Assembly (NCBI GenBank): GCA_018400955.1
Contig: JAGYLH010000010.1
Coordinates: 1 to 53,445, forward strand
Length of the DNA: 53,445 bases
Direction of reading: 5' to 3'
Origin: Bacteroidales bacterium
GTDB lineage: Bacteria > Bacteroidota > Bacteroidia > Bacteroidales > F082
Part shown: positions 32,277 to 41,508 of the stretch, in pieces
Position numbering within the stretch: position 1 is the first letter of the stretch
Layout: each line of letters begins with the position of its first letter
Translations under genes and position numbers: made by a program
Notes under the pieces: model-generated
Told to the model about the DNA's origin: nothing
What the model saw: the letters and a program-made list of their open reading frames with translations, nothing else
Database searches by the model: none

Positions 32277-35105
32277 TTATTCGATTTTAACAGACTGAAA
32301 TCCTGATTGCTGAAACACCTCAGGAAACTTATTGAGTAGTTTATTGATGGATTCGATGTCGAAAGTTTTTGATGCATCCAAAAGGGACTCCCCCATCTCT
32401 AACAATTCAGTATGTTGATGCATTTCGCAGCATTTAATTAATTCTTTCGCCAAAGCCTCTGCATCATGAATAAAATGGGTGCTCACAGCTTTATTCCATA
32501 AACCAATCAGGTTCTCACCACAATTACAATGTTTATCAGGATGTTGTATGTCAACGACTTTCGGCTTAACTCTAAATGACTTTTGTGAAAGCTTTAAATC
32601 AAGTTCAGTCATCGTGTTTTGAAGCTTTTTAAAGGTCAATGGTAGCTCGATGCCTTTGATTCCATTATGTTTTTCTTTGGTCTTTGTGTTTTTTGGATTC
32701 AAAAGAATTGTGGAAATATTTTTTTTGCTCGTTATCGAGTCGATTTGCTTTTCATTTTTAAAAAATATCTTTTGGTCAATTATAAGGTATTCAAATGACT
32801 TGTTTTTTAGCTGAAGCAAGCCCGTCTCAATTTTGTCTGCATAGGTGATCTGGATCTTGGTGCTATCTGCTGAAAATTCCAGAATGTCATTTGCCTTCAC
32901 TTCATTACTCAGCAATAAGATGGCATGCTTTTGTTCCTGAACGCTTTCTATTAAGGACTTTAGGTCTATTGCTGGCAACGAATTCGAAATGTGTTTTACA
33001 TTTCGAAACTTTAATTTAAATGTGCTCCCAACATTGATTTCGCTCGAAACACTGATATCACCGTCCATCAACTCAACCAGCCTTTTCGTAATTGCAAGGC
33101 CAAGTCCGGTACCACTTAGACCGGCTATACTATTTTCAGACTGGTGAAATGCTTCGAAAATGCGTTCGGTTTGATCTTGTTCAATTCCAATTCCGGTGTC
33201 AGATAGGTGAATGTGAAAATCGGAAAAGTCATCTGCTGTCTTATTTTCAAAAAAGGCATGCAGTATAATTTGGCCTTGTGGCGTAAATTTCAGCGCATTT
33301 CCAACTAAATTAAACAATATCTGCCTAAGCTTGATTTCGCTCAACTCCAGTAAATCAGGTATATTATTGTCTAATTGTATATTAAATATCAGTTTTTTAG
33401 CTTCTATTTGTTGTTGAAAAATCCCCTTAACACTTTCAAACAGCTCCTTAATTGCCACAGGGCCTTTATCAACAGGCATTTTGCCCCCTTCAATCTTCGA
33501 AAGGTCGAGTATGTCGTTTATAAGTGTGAGCAGGTTTTTGCTGCTTTCCTGAATTGATTGCAGGTAGGAGGTTTGAGTTTTATCGTGCACAAGCTTCGAA
33601 AGTATCTCCGTAAAGCCAATTACAGAATTCATAGGCGTTCTGATTTCGTGGCTCATATTGGCCAAAAACTGGGATTTCATTCGGCTGCTTTCCTCTGCTT
33701 GGTCTTTAGCCTGAAGTAACTGCGCCGCATATTTCTGTAATTCTCTTTGTACATTTTCAATCTCCCTGTTCTTATCGAGCAACTTGCGGTTCGATTTTTC
33801 CTTAACCCTCAAGTAGAAAGCAGCAAAAACAGCTGCAATTAATGCGATAACCAAAGCCAATCCGATGAGATAATTGTAAACCCTTTGCCGGTTAATTTCC
33901 AGACTGTCAATTTCTTGTTGATTCTTTAATAAGGCAATTTGATTTTTGCTGCGTTCATTGTCAAACTGTGCCTGCAACTGAAGTATGGTTCGTCTTGTTT
34001 GCTCATTTATAATACTATCCTCAGTTTGGTGGGCCATTTCAATAAAATGCATAGCCTGCCAAGGTTCGTTGAGCTTTTTATTCACTTCCGAAAGCAGCCC
34101 ATACACTTCTTTGAGTGTGGAACGCGAATGGCTAAGTTTTGACAATTGAACACTTTGCTCCAGTTGTTGCTGTGCCATTTCATATTGCTGCAAGGCAAGA
34201 TAGACTTCGCCCTTTGTTTTATATGTTATAGCCATCAAATAAATGTCTTCTTCCTTACTGTGCCAATCAAGGGCATTGTCTAAAAAACTGAGCGCCCTTT
34301 GAAAGTCATTCTTCAACAAATATACCAAGCCAATATCGTGATAATTTATGGCCATACCCTTACTCGATTTTATATCGCGATTGAGCTCCAATGAGAGCAT
34401 GAAATACTCCATAGACCGCTCTAAGTCATTTTGTTTGAGAAACACGTTGCCGATATTATTCAGGTTTATAGCAACCCCTCTTGTTCCATTTGTTGTTTCC
34501 TCCAAATGCAAACCTTGTCTGAAATACTCAAGGGCTTTTTCATAATTTCCAAGCATAAACTCTATGTTTCCCAATCCGTTAAGTGAGATTGAAACCGATT
34601 GGAATAGCTTATGTTCATTTCCTGTTTCCTTGGCTTTTAAATAGAAATTACTTGCCTTGGCATAATCATCAATGCGTCTATAAACCACACCCAAGTTATT
34701 CAAGGCTTTGGCCCTTTGTTGTGGATCTCCCAAAGAATCAGCAAGTTGTAGTTCGAATTCATGAATGCGGATTGATTGCGGATAACCGGCTTTGTTACGT
34801 GCATCAACACCTAAACTATCCATCAAATCAATGAAATGGTTTGTCTTGCCTTGTATTATGGCATGTTCCAGGGCGTTGAGGTAATAGTTGTAGCCGGTGC
34901 GCTCGTTGTAAGTTTTTGAATAACTGAAATCAAGTTCATAAGCCTTATGCAACAGATACTGGTATTCAGGAAGGATTGCGGCCGTAGTGGAAACCTTAAA
35001 AACGCTGTCACTTTCCATTGCAGCCATACTATCCTTCCATTGGGCAAACAGCCCTATCTTGGAAACAGCTAGCAAAAGGATAACAAAAACAAGGCGTTTT
35101 TTCAT
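32277..35105 (-). CDS. TPR hybrid sensor kinase with degenerate receiver and helical C-terminus
   Basis: A 942-residue sensor. Signal peptide 1-22; periplasmic TPR units of about 130-360 (ALNNLGVVYRRIDDYAKA, SLNGLGNIEFMLGNYEKA, INLNNIGNVFLKQND); membrane helix of about 411-433; HisKA with His486 in NMSHEIRTPMN; and ATPase with LVGNALKFTP, SDTGIGIE and SGTGLGLAITKRL, so it is catalytically complete. The receiver-like part (about 726-829) keeps an Asp in YLIIDQK. It has SN where the acidic pair should be and no Lys in the final strand. The C-terminal helices (about 864-934) resemble an Hpt-like bundle without a clear phospho-His motif. The start at 35105 gives a proper signal peptide. Confidence 0.85.
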   Translation of the reverse strand: MKKRLVFVILLLAVSKIGLFAQWKDSMAAMESDSVFKVSTTAAILPEYQYLLHKAYELDFSYSKTYNERTGYNYYLNALEHAIIQGKTNHFIDLMDSLGVDARNKAGYPQSIRIHEFELQLADSLGDPQQRAKALNNLGVVYRRIDDYAKASNFYLKAKETGNEHKLFQSVSISLNGLGNIEFMLGNYEKALEYFRQGLHLEETTNGTRGVAINLNNIGNVFLKQNDLERSMEYFMLSLELNRDIKSSKGMAINYHDIGLVYLLKNDFQRALSFLDNALDWHSKEEDIYLMAITYKTKGEVYLALQQYEMAQQQLEQSVQLSKLSHSRSTLKEVYGLLSEVNKKLNEPWQAMHFIEMAHQTEDSIINEQTRRTILQLQAQFDNERSKNQIALLKNQQEIDSLEINRQRVYNYLIGLALVIALIAAVFAAFYLRVKEKSNRKLLDKNREIENVQRELQKYAAQLLQAKDQAEESSRMKSQFLANMSHEIRTPMNSVIGFTEILSKLVHDKTQTSYLQSIQESSKNLLTLINDILDLSKIEGGKMPVDKGPVAIKELFESVKGIFQQQIEAKKLIFNIQLDNNIPDLLELSEIKLRQILFNLVGNALKFTPQGQIILHAFFENKTADDFSDFHIHLSDTGIGIEQDQTERIFEAFHQSENSIAGLSGTGLGLAITKRLVELMDGDISVSSEINVGSTFKLKFRNVKHISNSLPAIDLKSLIESVQEQKHAILLLSNEVKANDILEFSADSTKIQITYADKIETGLLQLKNKSFEYLIIDQKIFFKNEKQIDSITSKKNISTILLNPKNTKTKEKHNGIKGIELPLTFKKLQNTMTELDLKLSQKSFRVKPKVVDIQHPDKHCNCGENLIGLWNKAVSTHFIHDAEALAKELIKCCEMHQHTELLEMGESLLDASKTFDIESINKLLNKFPEVFQQSGFQSVKIE

Positions 35106-35145
35106 ATTGAGACGAACAATAAAATTTATATTACCAATCAATAAA

Positions 35146-35664
35146 TTAACCGTTTTTTGAGCCCATATCCTGTGATAATTTTCTTTTGGTTTCTTCACTC
35201 ATAAGCTTCACTTTGTTACCCAAATCTTGTTTAAAGGCAATAATCCTGTTCAAAAGTTCAGGTTTTTGCGAAGCAATGATTTGAGCTGCCAGGATACCTG
35301 CATTTCTGGCTCCATCGAGTGCAACGGTAGCCACGGGAACCCCTGCCGGCATTTGTAAAATGGAAAGCACCGAGTCCCAGCCATCTATGCTGTTTGATGA
35401 TTTTACTGGAACACCGATCACGGGTAGGGGGGTAAGTGAAGCAATCATGCCCGGCAGGTGGGCCGCGCCTCCCGCACCTGCAATGATTACCTTGCAGCCG
35501 GAGGTATGGGCTTTCTGTGCAAAATCAAACATCTTTTGAGGTGTGCGGTGTGCCGAAACTATGTCGAGTTCCCATTCAACGCCTAGTTCTGACAAAACAG
35601 TGGCCGCTGCCTGCATTACGGCCAGGTCCGAGGCACTGCCCATAACAATCATGACTTCTTTCAT
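35146..35664 (-). CDS. purE: N5-carboxyaminoimidazole ribonucleotide mutase
   Basis: A 172-residue class I PurE that shifts the carboxylate of N5-CAIR to give CAIR in purine synthesis. Motifs are VMIVMGSASDL, SAHRTPQKMF with the catalytic His, AGAGGAAHLPGMIAS, and GVPVATVALDGARNAG. It lies 20 bases after purK, the enzyme making its substrate. A TATCTTTG element at 35691-35698, overlapping the purK 3' end, could give an extra promoter. The start at 35664 (MKEVMIVMG) is used because the slightly longer frame begins at TTG. Confidence 0.96.
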   Translation of the reverse strand: MKEVMIVMGSASDLAVMQAAATVLSELGVEWELDIVSAHRTPQKMFDFAQKAHTSGCKVIIAGAGGAAHLPGMIASLTPLPVIGVPVKSSNSIDGWDSVLSILQMPAGVPVATVALDGARNAGILAAQIIASQKPELLNRIIAFKQDLGNKVKLMSEETKRKLSQDMGSKNG

Positions 35665-35684
35665 CTGCAATTGGTTTTAATGTT

Positions 35685-36848
35685 TTAGGGCAAAGATATG
35701 ACTTTGAGTAATTTCTTTACTTTATTGGCTTTTTCCTTCGCTTCATCCAGACTTGGGGCTGTAAATGTAACATGCCCCATTTTACGGTAAGGCCGCGTTT
35801 CGTACTTTCCATACAAATGGATATAAGCCTCAGGCAAATGCATTACATCTTCAGCACCTTGGTAAATAACCGGTCCGCTAAACCCGGGTTCACCGGTAAG
35901 GTTAACCATCACAGCCGGACGAAGCATTTCAGCACTTCCCAGCGGAAAACCAAGTATAGCACGTAAATGCTGCTCAAACTGTGATGTCGCCCACGATTCG
36001 ATGCTAAGATGGGCACTGTTGTGCACACGTGGGGCGCATTCGTTGATCCATATTTGACCATCAGTGTTTACAAAAAGTTCAACAGCCAGCACACCGACTA
36101 TGCCCAGTTTGCCGGCCAGTTCGGCTGCAATTTGTCCGGCTTTTTCAATAACCATTTCGGGAAGTGTGGTTGGGCAAAATACATATTCTACTAAATTGGC
36201 CTCAGGATGAAAGGCCATTTCCACAGGTGGAAAAAATACGGTTTCGCCGGATTCGCTGCGCGCTACCACCAGGGCAATTTCTGTTTGTACAGGCGCCATT
36301 GCTTCCGTGAGGGACTCAACATCAGGTATCTGACTTAAATCACCATGATCGCGCACGATGATTACGCCCCTGCCATCGTAGCCACCTTTGGCAGCTTTCC
36401 AAACAAATGGAAATGGCAACTTGCCCTTGTCAATCAGGCCCATCAACTTTGCTTTTTCTGTGATGGCTTGCCAGGGGGCTGTGGGTAAGTTGTGCTGATC
36501 GTAAAATTGTTTCTGGCTCACCTTGTTTTGAATCATGGCTACCAATTCCGGTTGGGGAAACACCTTTTTACCTGCCGCCTGTAAGTCGCGCATAGCATGG
36601 GTGTTCACGCCTTCTATTTCAATTGTAATTACCTCGCAATCCTGACCAAATTGCATAACTGTTTCATAGTCGTTGAAGTCGCCCACCACAAATTCCTTAC
36701 AAGAAAAGGAGGCAGGTGCATTGTCCGCTGGATCGAGAATTTTGGTGTACAAATCATATTTTCTGGCAACATCAGTGAGCATTTTGCCCAATTGACCGCC
36801 GCCTAATATTCCAATTTTCTTGTTCGTGCTTGAGAAAAAGTTCTGCAT
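35685..36848 (-). CDS. purK: N5-carboxyaminoimidazole ribonucleotide synthase
   Basis: A 387-residue ATP-grasp enzyme that makes N5-CAIR from AIR, bicarbonate and ATP. The N-terminal IGILGGGQLGKMLTDVA nucleotide fold, DGRGVIIV in the flexible loop, EIALVVARSESGE, and the metal/phosphate site INECAPRVHNSAHLSIE are all present. It is the first gene of a purK-purE pair. The next gene upstream on the same strand ends about 20 bases before it, so a longer transcript is possible. Confidence 0.96.
   Translation of the reverse strand: MQNFFSSTNKKIGILGGGQLGKMLTDVARKYDLYTKILDPADNAPASFSCKEFVVGDFNDYETVMQFGQDCEVITIEIEGVNTHAMRDLQAAGKKVFPQPELVAMIQNKVSQKQFYDQHNLPTAPWQAITEKAKLMGLIDKGKLPFPFVWKAAKGGYDGRGVIIVRDHGDLSQIPDVESLTEAMAPVQTEIALVVARSESGETVFFPPVEMAFHPEANLVEYVFCPTTLPEMVIEKAGQIAAELAGKLGIVGVLAVELFVNTDGQIWINECAPRVHNSAHLSIESWATSQFEQHLRAILGFPLGSAEMLRPAVMVNLTGEPGFSGPVIYQGAEDVMHLPEAYIHLYGKYETRPYRKMGHVTFTAPSLDEAKEKANKVKKLLKVISLP
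35691..35698 (-). promoter_or_regulatory. Possible internal -7 promoter element for purE
   Basis: Minus-strand TATCTTTG matches TAnnTTTG within the last codons of purK, 26 bases upstream of the purE ATG. It may allow purE expression without purK. Confidence 0.35.
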
Positions 36849-36868
36849 ATCAAATATTACTGGCGTTG

Positions 36869-39103
36869 TTATGTCTTATTTTTTTTATCAGTTTCTGAAA
36901 CAGTAATTGTTTGATCAAGTCCTGTTTCATTGTCCTTCAGGTCGTTATTTTTCAACTCCTTATCCTTAACTTTCCCCACCATTTCTTCATCCTTCTTGTG
37001 GGCCGTCGAATTGTAAGGGAACAAAAAATCCAGGGGTCTGTCCTTGGCATGCTTCCAGATAGAGGTAATAACAGGCTTCATCTCTTTTCCTGGCAGACGC
37101 TTGGAACGGAAGGCCAGCGCGAGCGACAGTGAAAAACTGACGAGGAAATTCATCATTCCAATAAGTCCTATACCTAAAATAGCCCAGAAAATGACCCAGA
37201 AACCTACTTCAAAACCTTCCCCATATAAAGCCAAAGCCATGTTTCCGCTGGCAAAGGTAATGTGTCGGATATCGAGGTTCAAACCAAGGAAAATACCAAC
37301 AGAAGCCGTAGAGCCCATGAAAACACCAAACCAGAAATTTGAAATAATCCCGGCCCATTTTTTTTCGTACCATTTTGACAAGCTATAAGCTCGCTCTATG
37401 CCAATTGTGCGCTTGAGCAAGGGGTGTTCCTGGATGCGGTAGTAAATTTGATTGTGCTTGTCCTTGTTGGCTGTACTGCCCGAAATTATTCCGGAGAGGA
37501 ACAGGTAAACACCCGCTATGCCTGCATGGAAAAGTGCCAACGAATGGATCGGGCTGATATTGGTCAGCATGGCAGCCCCTTTCGATTCGGCTAGGTTTTG
37601 TTCGAGGCTTAGATCAAAAAGCCAAATGCCTAGCATAGCCACAGGAAAAGCCATAATAACATTGCCTACGAAGGCGATGAATTGCGACCTGAACAACCTG
37701 GCAAACAAAATGGCAAATGCCTGATATTTAATTTCATTTTTGATTTTGGCGTCGATACCTTCTTTCAAGGCACTGATAATGGCAGACGCTGTCATGGCAG
37801 GTTGTTTTGTGGCCAGGGTGAACCCAAACAAATAAATGGCTACAAATCCAATTGAATAGTTCATGCTGAACAGAAAAGCCTGTCCAAAGTCGCTAATATC
37901 TAGTTTTGATAGCAGAAGCTTAAAAATTACCAGCAGGCCAACAATCAATCCGCCCCCCAAAGCTGTCCAGAACATATGATAGTACTCGCCCTTGGTTTGG
38001 GTAATATAATGTTCTCCTGTTTTTGCTGTATGCTGAGTAATCTCGAAAGCAAGTAGTTGGGTGCTGTCGCTGATAAGGCTTTGTAAGTTATTCTGATAGC
38101 AGTTGTAGCGAATGAGCAAAATGGCGATGCTAACCTCATTTTTACGCACATCCTCGGGTTTTTCGGCTGAAAGAAACGGAATTAGTACTTTCAATCGTTC
38201 GAGCTGTTGCTTGATACGGAGCATATTTTGATTTACTCCGAGTGAAATCCCATATTTGCGGCTGTTCTGGAATGCTTTCTCTATGAATTGTTCGCATTGC
38301 TGGTGCAATATGGTTAGCTGTTTATAAGATAAATCTTCATGTCGGATATATAGACTGGGAGAGTTTTTTATTTCATTATCGATCTCAAGCAATTCCTTTT
38401 CAAAACCACTAAAGGGGCTTTCCAGGTTGTCAAATTCAGGCACCATTTTCATTACCTCAGTATCCATCGCCCGTCCGTTGCAGCGTTGAATCAAGATGGT
38501 CATGGCAATGATCAATTGTGAAGAGACATGAGACTGTTTATTTCCTTGTTTTTTTTCGCCAACCTTAAGCAGGTCGTATAGTTCGTGAAGCTGTTTCAGG
38601 GGGATTTTTTCCACCCACTGGGCATCCGTTTTTTTGTAGAAAACCTGATTAAGAATATAGGCAACGCTTTCTTTTGCGGGTTGTACAGGTAGGATTTTAG
38701 AAAACAACCTGTTTTTAATTTCATTAAAAAAGTTAACATCCTGCAGTATGCCTGCATCGGTGAGGATTTGTTTAAACTTTCGTTCGCTGAAAAGCTGATG
38801 AACACAAGCTTGAAGGTTTTTGCGGATTTCAGCATGGTTTTTTAATACAAAAAGTAATTCTACTAATTCAACTTTGAATGTGTTTTTTATTCTGGCAGGA
38901 CGAATAAAACTGACCAGTTCGGCAAGTAATTGCACCTTATCCTCTGTTTCTAACCATTGTTTTCTTTCATCAAAATAAGTGGTTAGAAAAAGCGTAATAC
39001 TTTCTTTTGACTTGTTTCCGAATATTTGCATAAGGTGGTAAAAGTAGGCTTTTTTTTGTTTTTCTAAGACAAGACTTATAGGGTGCTTTGTGAAATCAGA
39101 CAA
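36869..39103 (-). CDS. SpecificRecomb-family (Gcr-like) multi-pass membrane protein
   Basis: A 744-residue protein of the family labelled 'site-specific recombinase' (gonococcal Gcr, PF10136-type). A soluble helical N-terminal half of about 365 residues is followed by about seven membrane helices. The diagnostic segment starts at about 395 (GGGLIVGLLVIFKLLLSK) and contains TLATKQPAMTASAIISALKE. The charged C-terminal tail is Asp/Lys-rich. No recombinase catalytic motif of the tyrosine or serine type is visible, and the membrane topology speaks against recombination, so the family name is probably misleading. The true role is unknown. Confidence 0.75.
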   Translation of the reverse strand: MSDFTKHPISLVLEKQKKAYFYHLMQIFGNKSKESITLFLTTYFDERKQWLETEDKVQLLAELVSFIRPARIKNTFKVELVELLFVLKNHAEIRKNLQACVHQLFSERKFKQILTDAGILQDVNFFNEIKNRLFSKILPVQPAKESVAYILNQVFYKKTDAQWVEKIPLKQLHELYDLLKVGEKKQGNKQSHVSSQLIIAMTILIQRCNGRAMDTEVMKMVPEFDNLESPFSGFEKELLEIDNEIKNSPSLYIRHEDLSYKQLTILHQQCEQFIEKAFQNSRKYGISLGVNQNMLRIKQQLERLKVLIPFLSAEKPEDVRKNEVSIAILLIRYNCYQNNLQSLISDSTQLLAFEITQHTAKTGEHYITQTKGEYYHMFWTALGGGLIVGLLVIFKLLLSKLDISDFGQAFLFSMNYSIGFVAIYLFGFTLATKQPAMTASAIISALKEGIDAKIKNEIKYQAFAILFARLFRSQFIAFVGNVIMAFPVAMLGIWLFDLSLEQNLAESKGAAMLTNISPIHSLALFHAGIAGVYLFLSGIISGSTANKDKHNQIYYRIQEHPLLKRTIGIERAYSLSKWYEKKWAGIISNFWFGVFMGSTASVGIFLGLNLDIRHITFASGNMALALYGEGFEVGFWVIFWAILGIGLIGMMNFLVSFSLSLALAFRSKRLPGKEMKPVITSIWKHAKDRPLDFLFPYNSTAHKKDEEMVGKVKDKELKNNDLKDNETGLDQTITVSETDKKNKT

Positions 39104-39265
39104 TCAAATCATTGAGCCCAAAAAGGCAAGTTCTTTCATCATTAATTTTGTATTGCTTATAAATCAATATTTTCTGGCTTTTAGATACTTGATCGATTAT
39201 CCAGTAAATGCCTTTACTTCTTTTGAAGCATTCGAGTCAAGTTTGATTATCATCTTAAATTTTAC

Positions 39266-40411
39266 TCACTGCTCATCCGGGAATTTCCCCGGATGTGCAT
39301 AGGCAGGATTCGTCAGGAATTTTTCGTCGTGCAAGCTTTGTATAAAAGCTTTTAGGTCAGCTTTTTCATTCGGTGTAAGCTGCACGCCTCCGGCCAACAC
39401 ATGGTGCATTAAAGGGTCAATTTCGGGGGACCACAACACATCATGCGAATAGAAATCAATCACTTCGTCAATGGTTTTGAAACGGCCATCGTGCATATAG
39501 GGGCCGGTAACCTCAATATTGCGCAGGGTAGGGGCCTTAAATGCACCCAGGTGCCTGGAGTTTCCGGTAATCGTAAAACGGTCCAACAAATTGGCAAACA
39601 CAGTATCCTTGCCATTGTTGTAAAACAAATGTGTGGTAAATAACGGATTGCCCGAGCCGCCATGGCAATGAAAGCAGTCAGCACCTTCTTCGGTTGTAAA
39701 CAAAACCAGGCCGTTAAGCTCACTGGCACTCAATTGTTCCTCGCCCCTGATAAAGCGGTCGAATTTGGAATCGGACGACACCAGTGTGCGGATAAACTGT
39801 GCAATGGCACGCTCTATGTTTTTAAAGGTAATGGTGCGGCTGCCAAAAGCTTCCCAAAAAAGATCGGGATAACCATCAATGTTTTGAAAGAGCTTTTTAA
39901 CCGTTGTGGTATCGCCGAACAACTCATCCTCAGCCTCCACAGCTATGCGGACAAAGTCTTCGAGATTTCTGAGGTTGGGGTTGTTGTTGTCTTTGTAAAT
40001 AAAACCATTCCAGCCATACCCGCTATGATTCCAAACCAGGTTGATCATAGGCAACATCACATGGTGGGTGTGTATGCCGGTAATGCCATGCACATAGCCA
40101 CCCTCGAATAATGGATGGTTGATGCCGGCTTCAAAACTATTGGCCTGTATATGGCAGGTGGCGCAACTCATCAGGGAGTCGGGGTGGGTGCGGCCGCTCA
40201 ACCTGCCATCGTAAAACAAATACCTGCCCAGCGCAACGCCTTCTTCAGTCATGGCGTTGTCAGCCGGGATATTGAGCTTGGTTGGAAAACCAAAAGGGAT
40301 GTCAATTTTATATGGAGTAGGTTCGTGTGCAGGCTCAATAGCCTCTTTTTCCTGCTTACATGAATAAAGCAGGATGGAAAGAATCAATAAAAAGCTCAGG
40401 ATATACTTCAT
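39266..40411 (-). CDS. MauG/MbnH-like di-haem cytochrome c peroxidase-family lipoprotein
   Basis: A 381-residue exported protein. The signal peptide ends in a lipobox-like LLYSC. Two haem c sites are clear: CATCH in LMSCATCHIQANSF and CFHCH in GADCFHCHGG. FKAPTLRNIEVTGPYMHDGR is the typical segment before the second axial ligand. Family members reduce peroxide or oxidise partner proteins. It directly follows an MbnP-like gene (57 bases), so the closest known pairing is MbnP/MbnH. In that pair the di-haem enzyme oxidises a tryptophan of MbnP to kynurenine. Maturation needs the ResB-CcsA protein encoded nearby. An eight-base stem (39274-39295) overlaps the last codons. Confidence 0.88.
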   Translation of the reverse strand: MKYILSFLLILSILLYSCKQEKEAIEPAHEPTPYKIDIPFGFPTKLNIPADNAMTEEGVALGRYLFYDGRLSGRTHPDSLMSCATCHIQANSFEAGINHPLFEGGYVHGITGIHTHHVMLPMINLVWNHSGYGWNGFIYKDNNNPNLRNLEDFVRIAVEAEDELFGDTTTVKKLFQNIDGYPDLFWEAFGSRTITFKNIERAIAQFIRTLVSSDSKFDRFIRGEEQLSASELNGLVLFTTEEGADCFHCHGGSGNPLFTTHLFYNNGKDTVFANLLDRFTITGNSRHLGAFKAPTLRNIEVTGPYMHDGRFKTIDEVIDFYSHDVLWSPEIDPLMHHVLAGGVQLTPNEKADLKAFIQSLHDEKFLTNPAYAHPGKFPDEQ

Positions 40412-40468
40412 GTTACAGCTTTAGCCCCTCATTTTAGCAGATTATAGAACACAACAAACACCGCATTA

Positions 40469-41347
40469 TTATTTCGGGCTTAATTCAAAAACATCCCATC
40501 CATTTTCGCATCCTATCTGCATGGCTGCCTGATTTTGCATGATGCTGCCACCCCATTGGTTATGGTCATATATATGCGGCGATTTAAACCAATTTTCAAT
40601 TTTCATATTGAGTTTGAGGGACGTGGCCTTGCCTTCATCAATTGTAAATGAGTTGTTATTGAGCACTACTTCAAAATGATTTTGAATAAAACCCGTTATT
40701 GGAAGCATTTTATTGTCTCCCGGAGGTTTAAATCCTTCGCAATGCATGGGTGCGCAGCATTCCGTAATGTCAGTCATTTGGGATTTCGTTGCTGTGCTGT
40801 CATACATTTGACCTATGCCAAGGTGGAAATTAAAACTGGCCAATTGCGCCTCACTGTTGCGCCATTTTCCGTTCAATTTTAGATAATGGTATCCACCACC
40901 CAGGTAATCGGGCCAAAACATAAATGATTCAGGCGGGTTCACAAATCGGTTTGAAAGATTGGAAGCTTCATTAAATCCAAAGGTAAAGGCAAGGCCAGTG
41001 TATTCGCCCACCGGAAAATCACTTTCCGGATTGATTTGCATAGTTTCGGCCAGGTCGCTGTCAATGTAGAAAACGCCTTCATTGGAATGAACTGGAACAG
41101 GCTCTCCGTCAGCATTTATCAACCGCAGATCGGAAATAAACCATTGTACTTCTGTGATCAGGTATTCATTTCCTCCCGCATTGGTATAGATGAGCTGATT
41201 TGTTTCAATGGGCAGATCATCAATGGTATGCACAATTTCGATTTGCAATTGACCGCTGGGTGGATTGTGTTTTGGGGCCTCTTTGTTGTTGCAGGCTGAC
41301 ATAGCCAGAAGCAATAGCCAGGCTATAGCCCATGTTTTGTTTTGCAT
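40469..41347 (-). CDS. MbnP-like copper-associated lipoprotein
   Basis: A 292-residue lipoprotein with lipobox LLAMSAC (Cys19). The mature part matches the MbnP-like family: LQIEIVHTIDDLPI at the start, VQWFISDLRLI, DFPVGEYTGLAFTFG, then FMFWPDYLGGGYHYLKLNGK. This contains the Trp position (about W145) that aligns with the residue turned into kynurenine in MbnP. FNFHLGIG and a Cys-rich ECCAPMHCEG follow and may add copper ligands; the latter is not a usual feature I know of. It precedes the di-haem gene in one operon and has a TATTTTTG element 35 bases upstream. Confidence 0.8.
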   Translation of the reverse strand: MQNKTWAIAWLLLLAMSACNNKEAPKHNPPSGQLQIEIVHTIDDLPIETNQLIYTNAGGNEYLITEVQWFISDLRLINADGEPVPVHSNEGVFYIDSDLAETMQINPESDFPVGEYTGLAFTFGFNEASNLSNRFVNPPESFMFWPDYLGGGYHYLKLNGKWRNSEAQLASFNFHLGIGQMYDSTATKSQMTDITECCAPMHCEGFKPPGDNKMLPITGFIQNHFEVVLNNNSFTIDEGKATSLKLNMKIENWFKSPHIYDHNQWGGSIMQNQAAMQIGCENGWDVFELSPK

Positions 41348-41381
41348 TCTGTTTTAATTTTTTGGTTTGTCTGAATAGCAA

Positions 41382-41389
41382 CAAAAATA
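41382..41389 (-). promoter_or_regulatory. -7 promoter element for the MbnP/MbnH-like pair
   Basis: Minus-strand TATTTTTG matches TAnnTTTG, 34 bases before the ATG at 41347. Confidence 0.5.
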
Positions 41390-41473
41390 ACACCAAAATT
41401 TGGATTTAACCCCGTTCTCTCATGATTTGTTTTGATTCGATATGTCTCATGACAATAAGCCTTTGATTTTGCC

Positions 41474-41481
41474 TACTTTTG
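41474..41481 (+). promoter_or_regulatory. -7 promoter element for DUF2027-Smr gene
   Basis: TACTTTTG matches TAnnTTTG, 27 bases upstream of the ATG at 41509, followed by an A-rich leader. Confidence 0.5.
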
Positions 41482-41508
41482 CAGTCCTTTAATTAAAAAA
41501 TTAAACAG

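Noticed and set aside
36869-39103. Possible mobile element because the family is labelled site-specific recombinase
   Set aside because: It has multiple membrane helices, no recombinase catalytic motif, and no att-like repeats or integrase context nearby.
39274-39295. Terminator for the di-haem protein gene
   Set aside because: The eight-base stem lies within the last codons and is not followed directly by a T-run; it may be coincidental.
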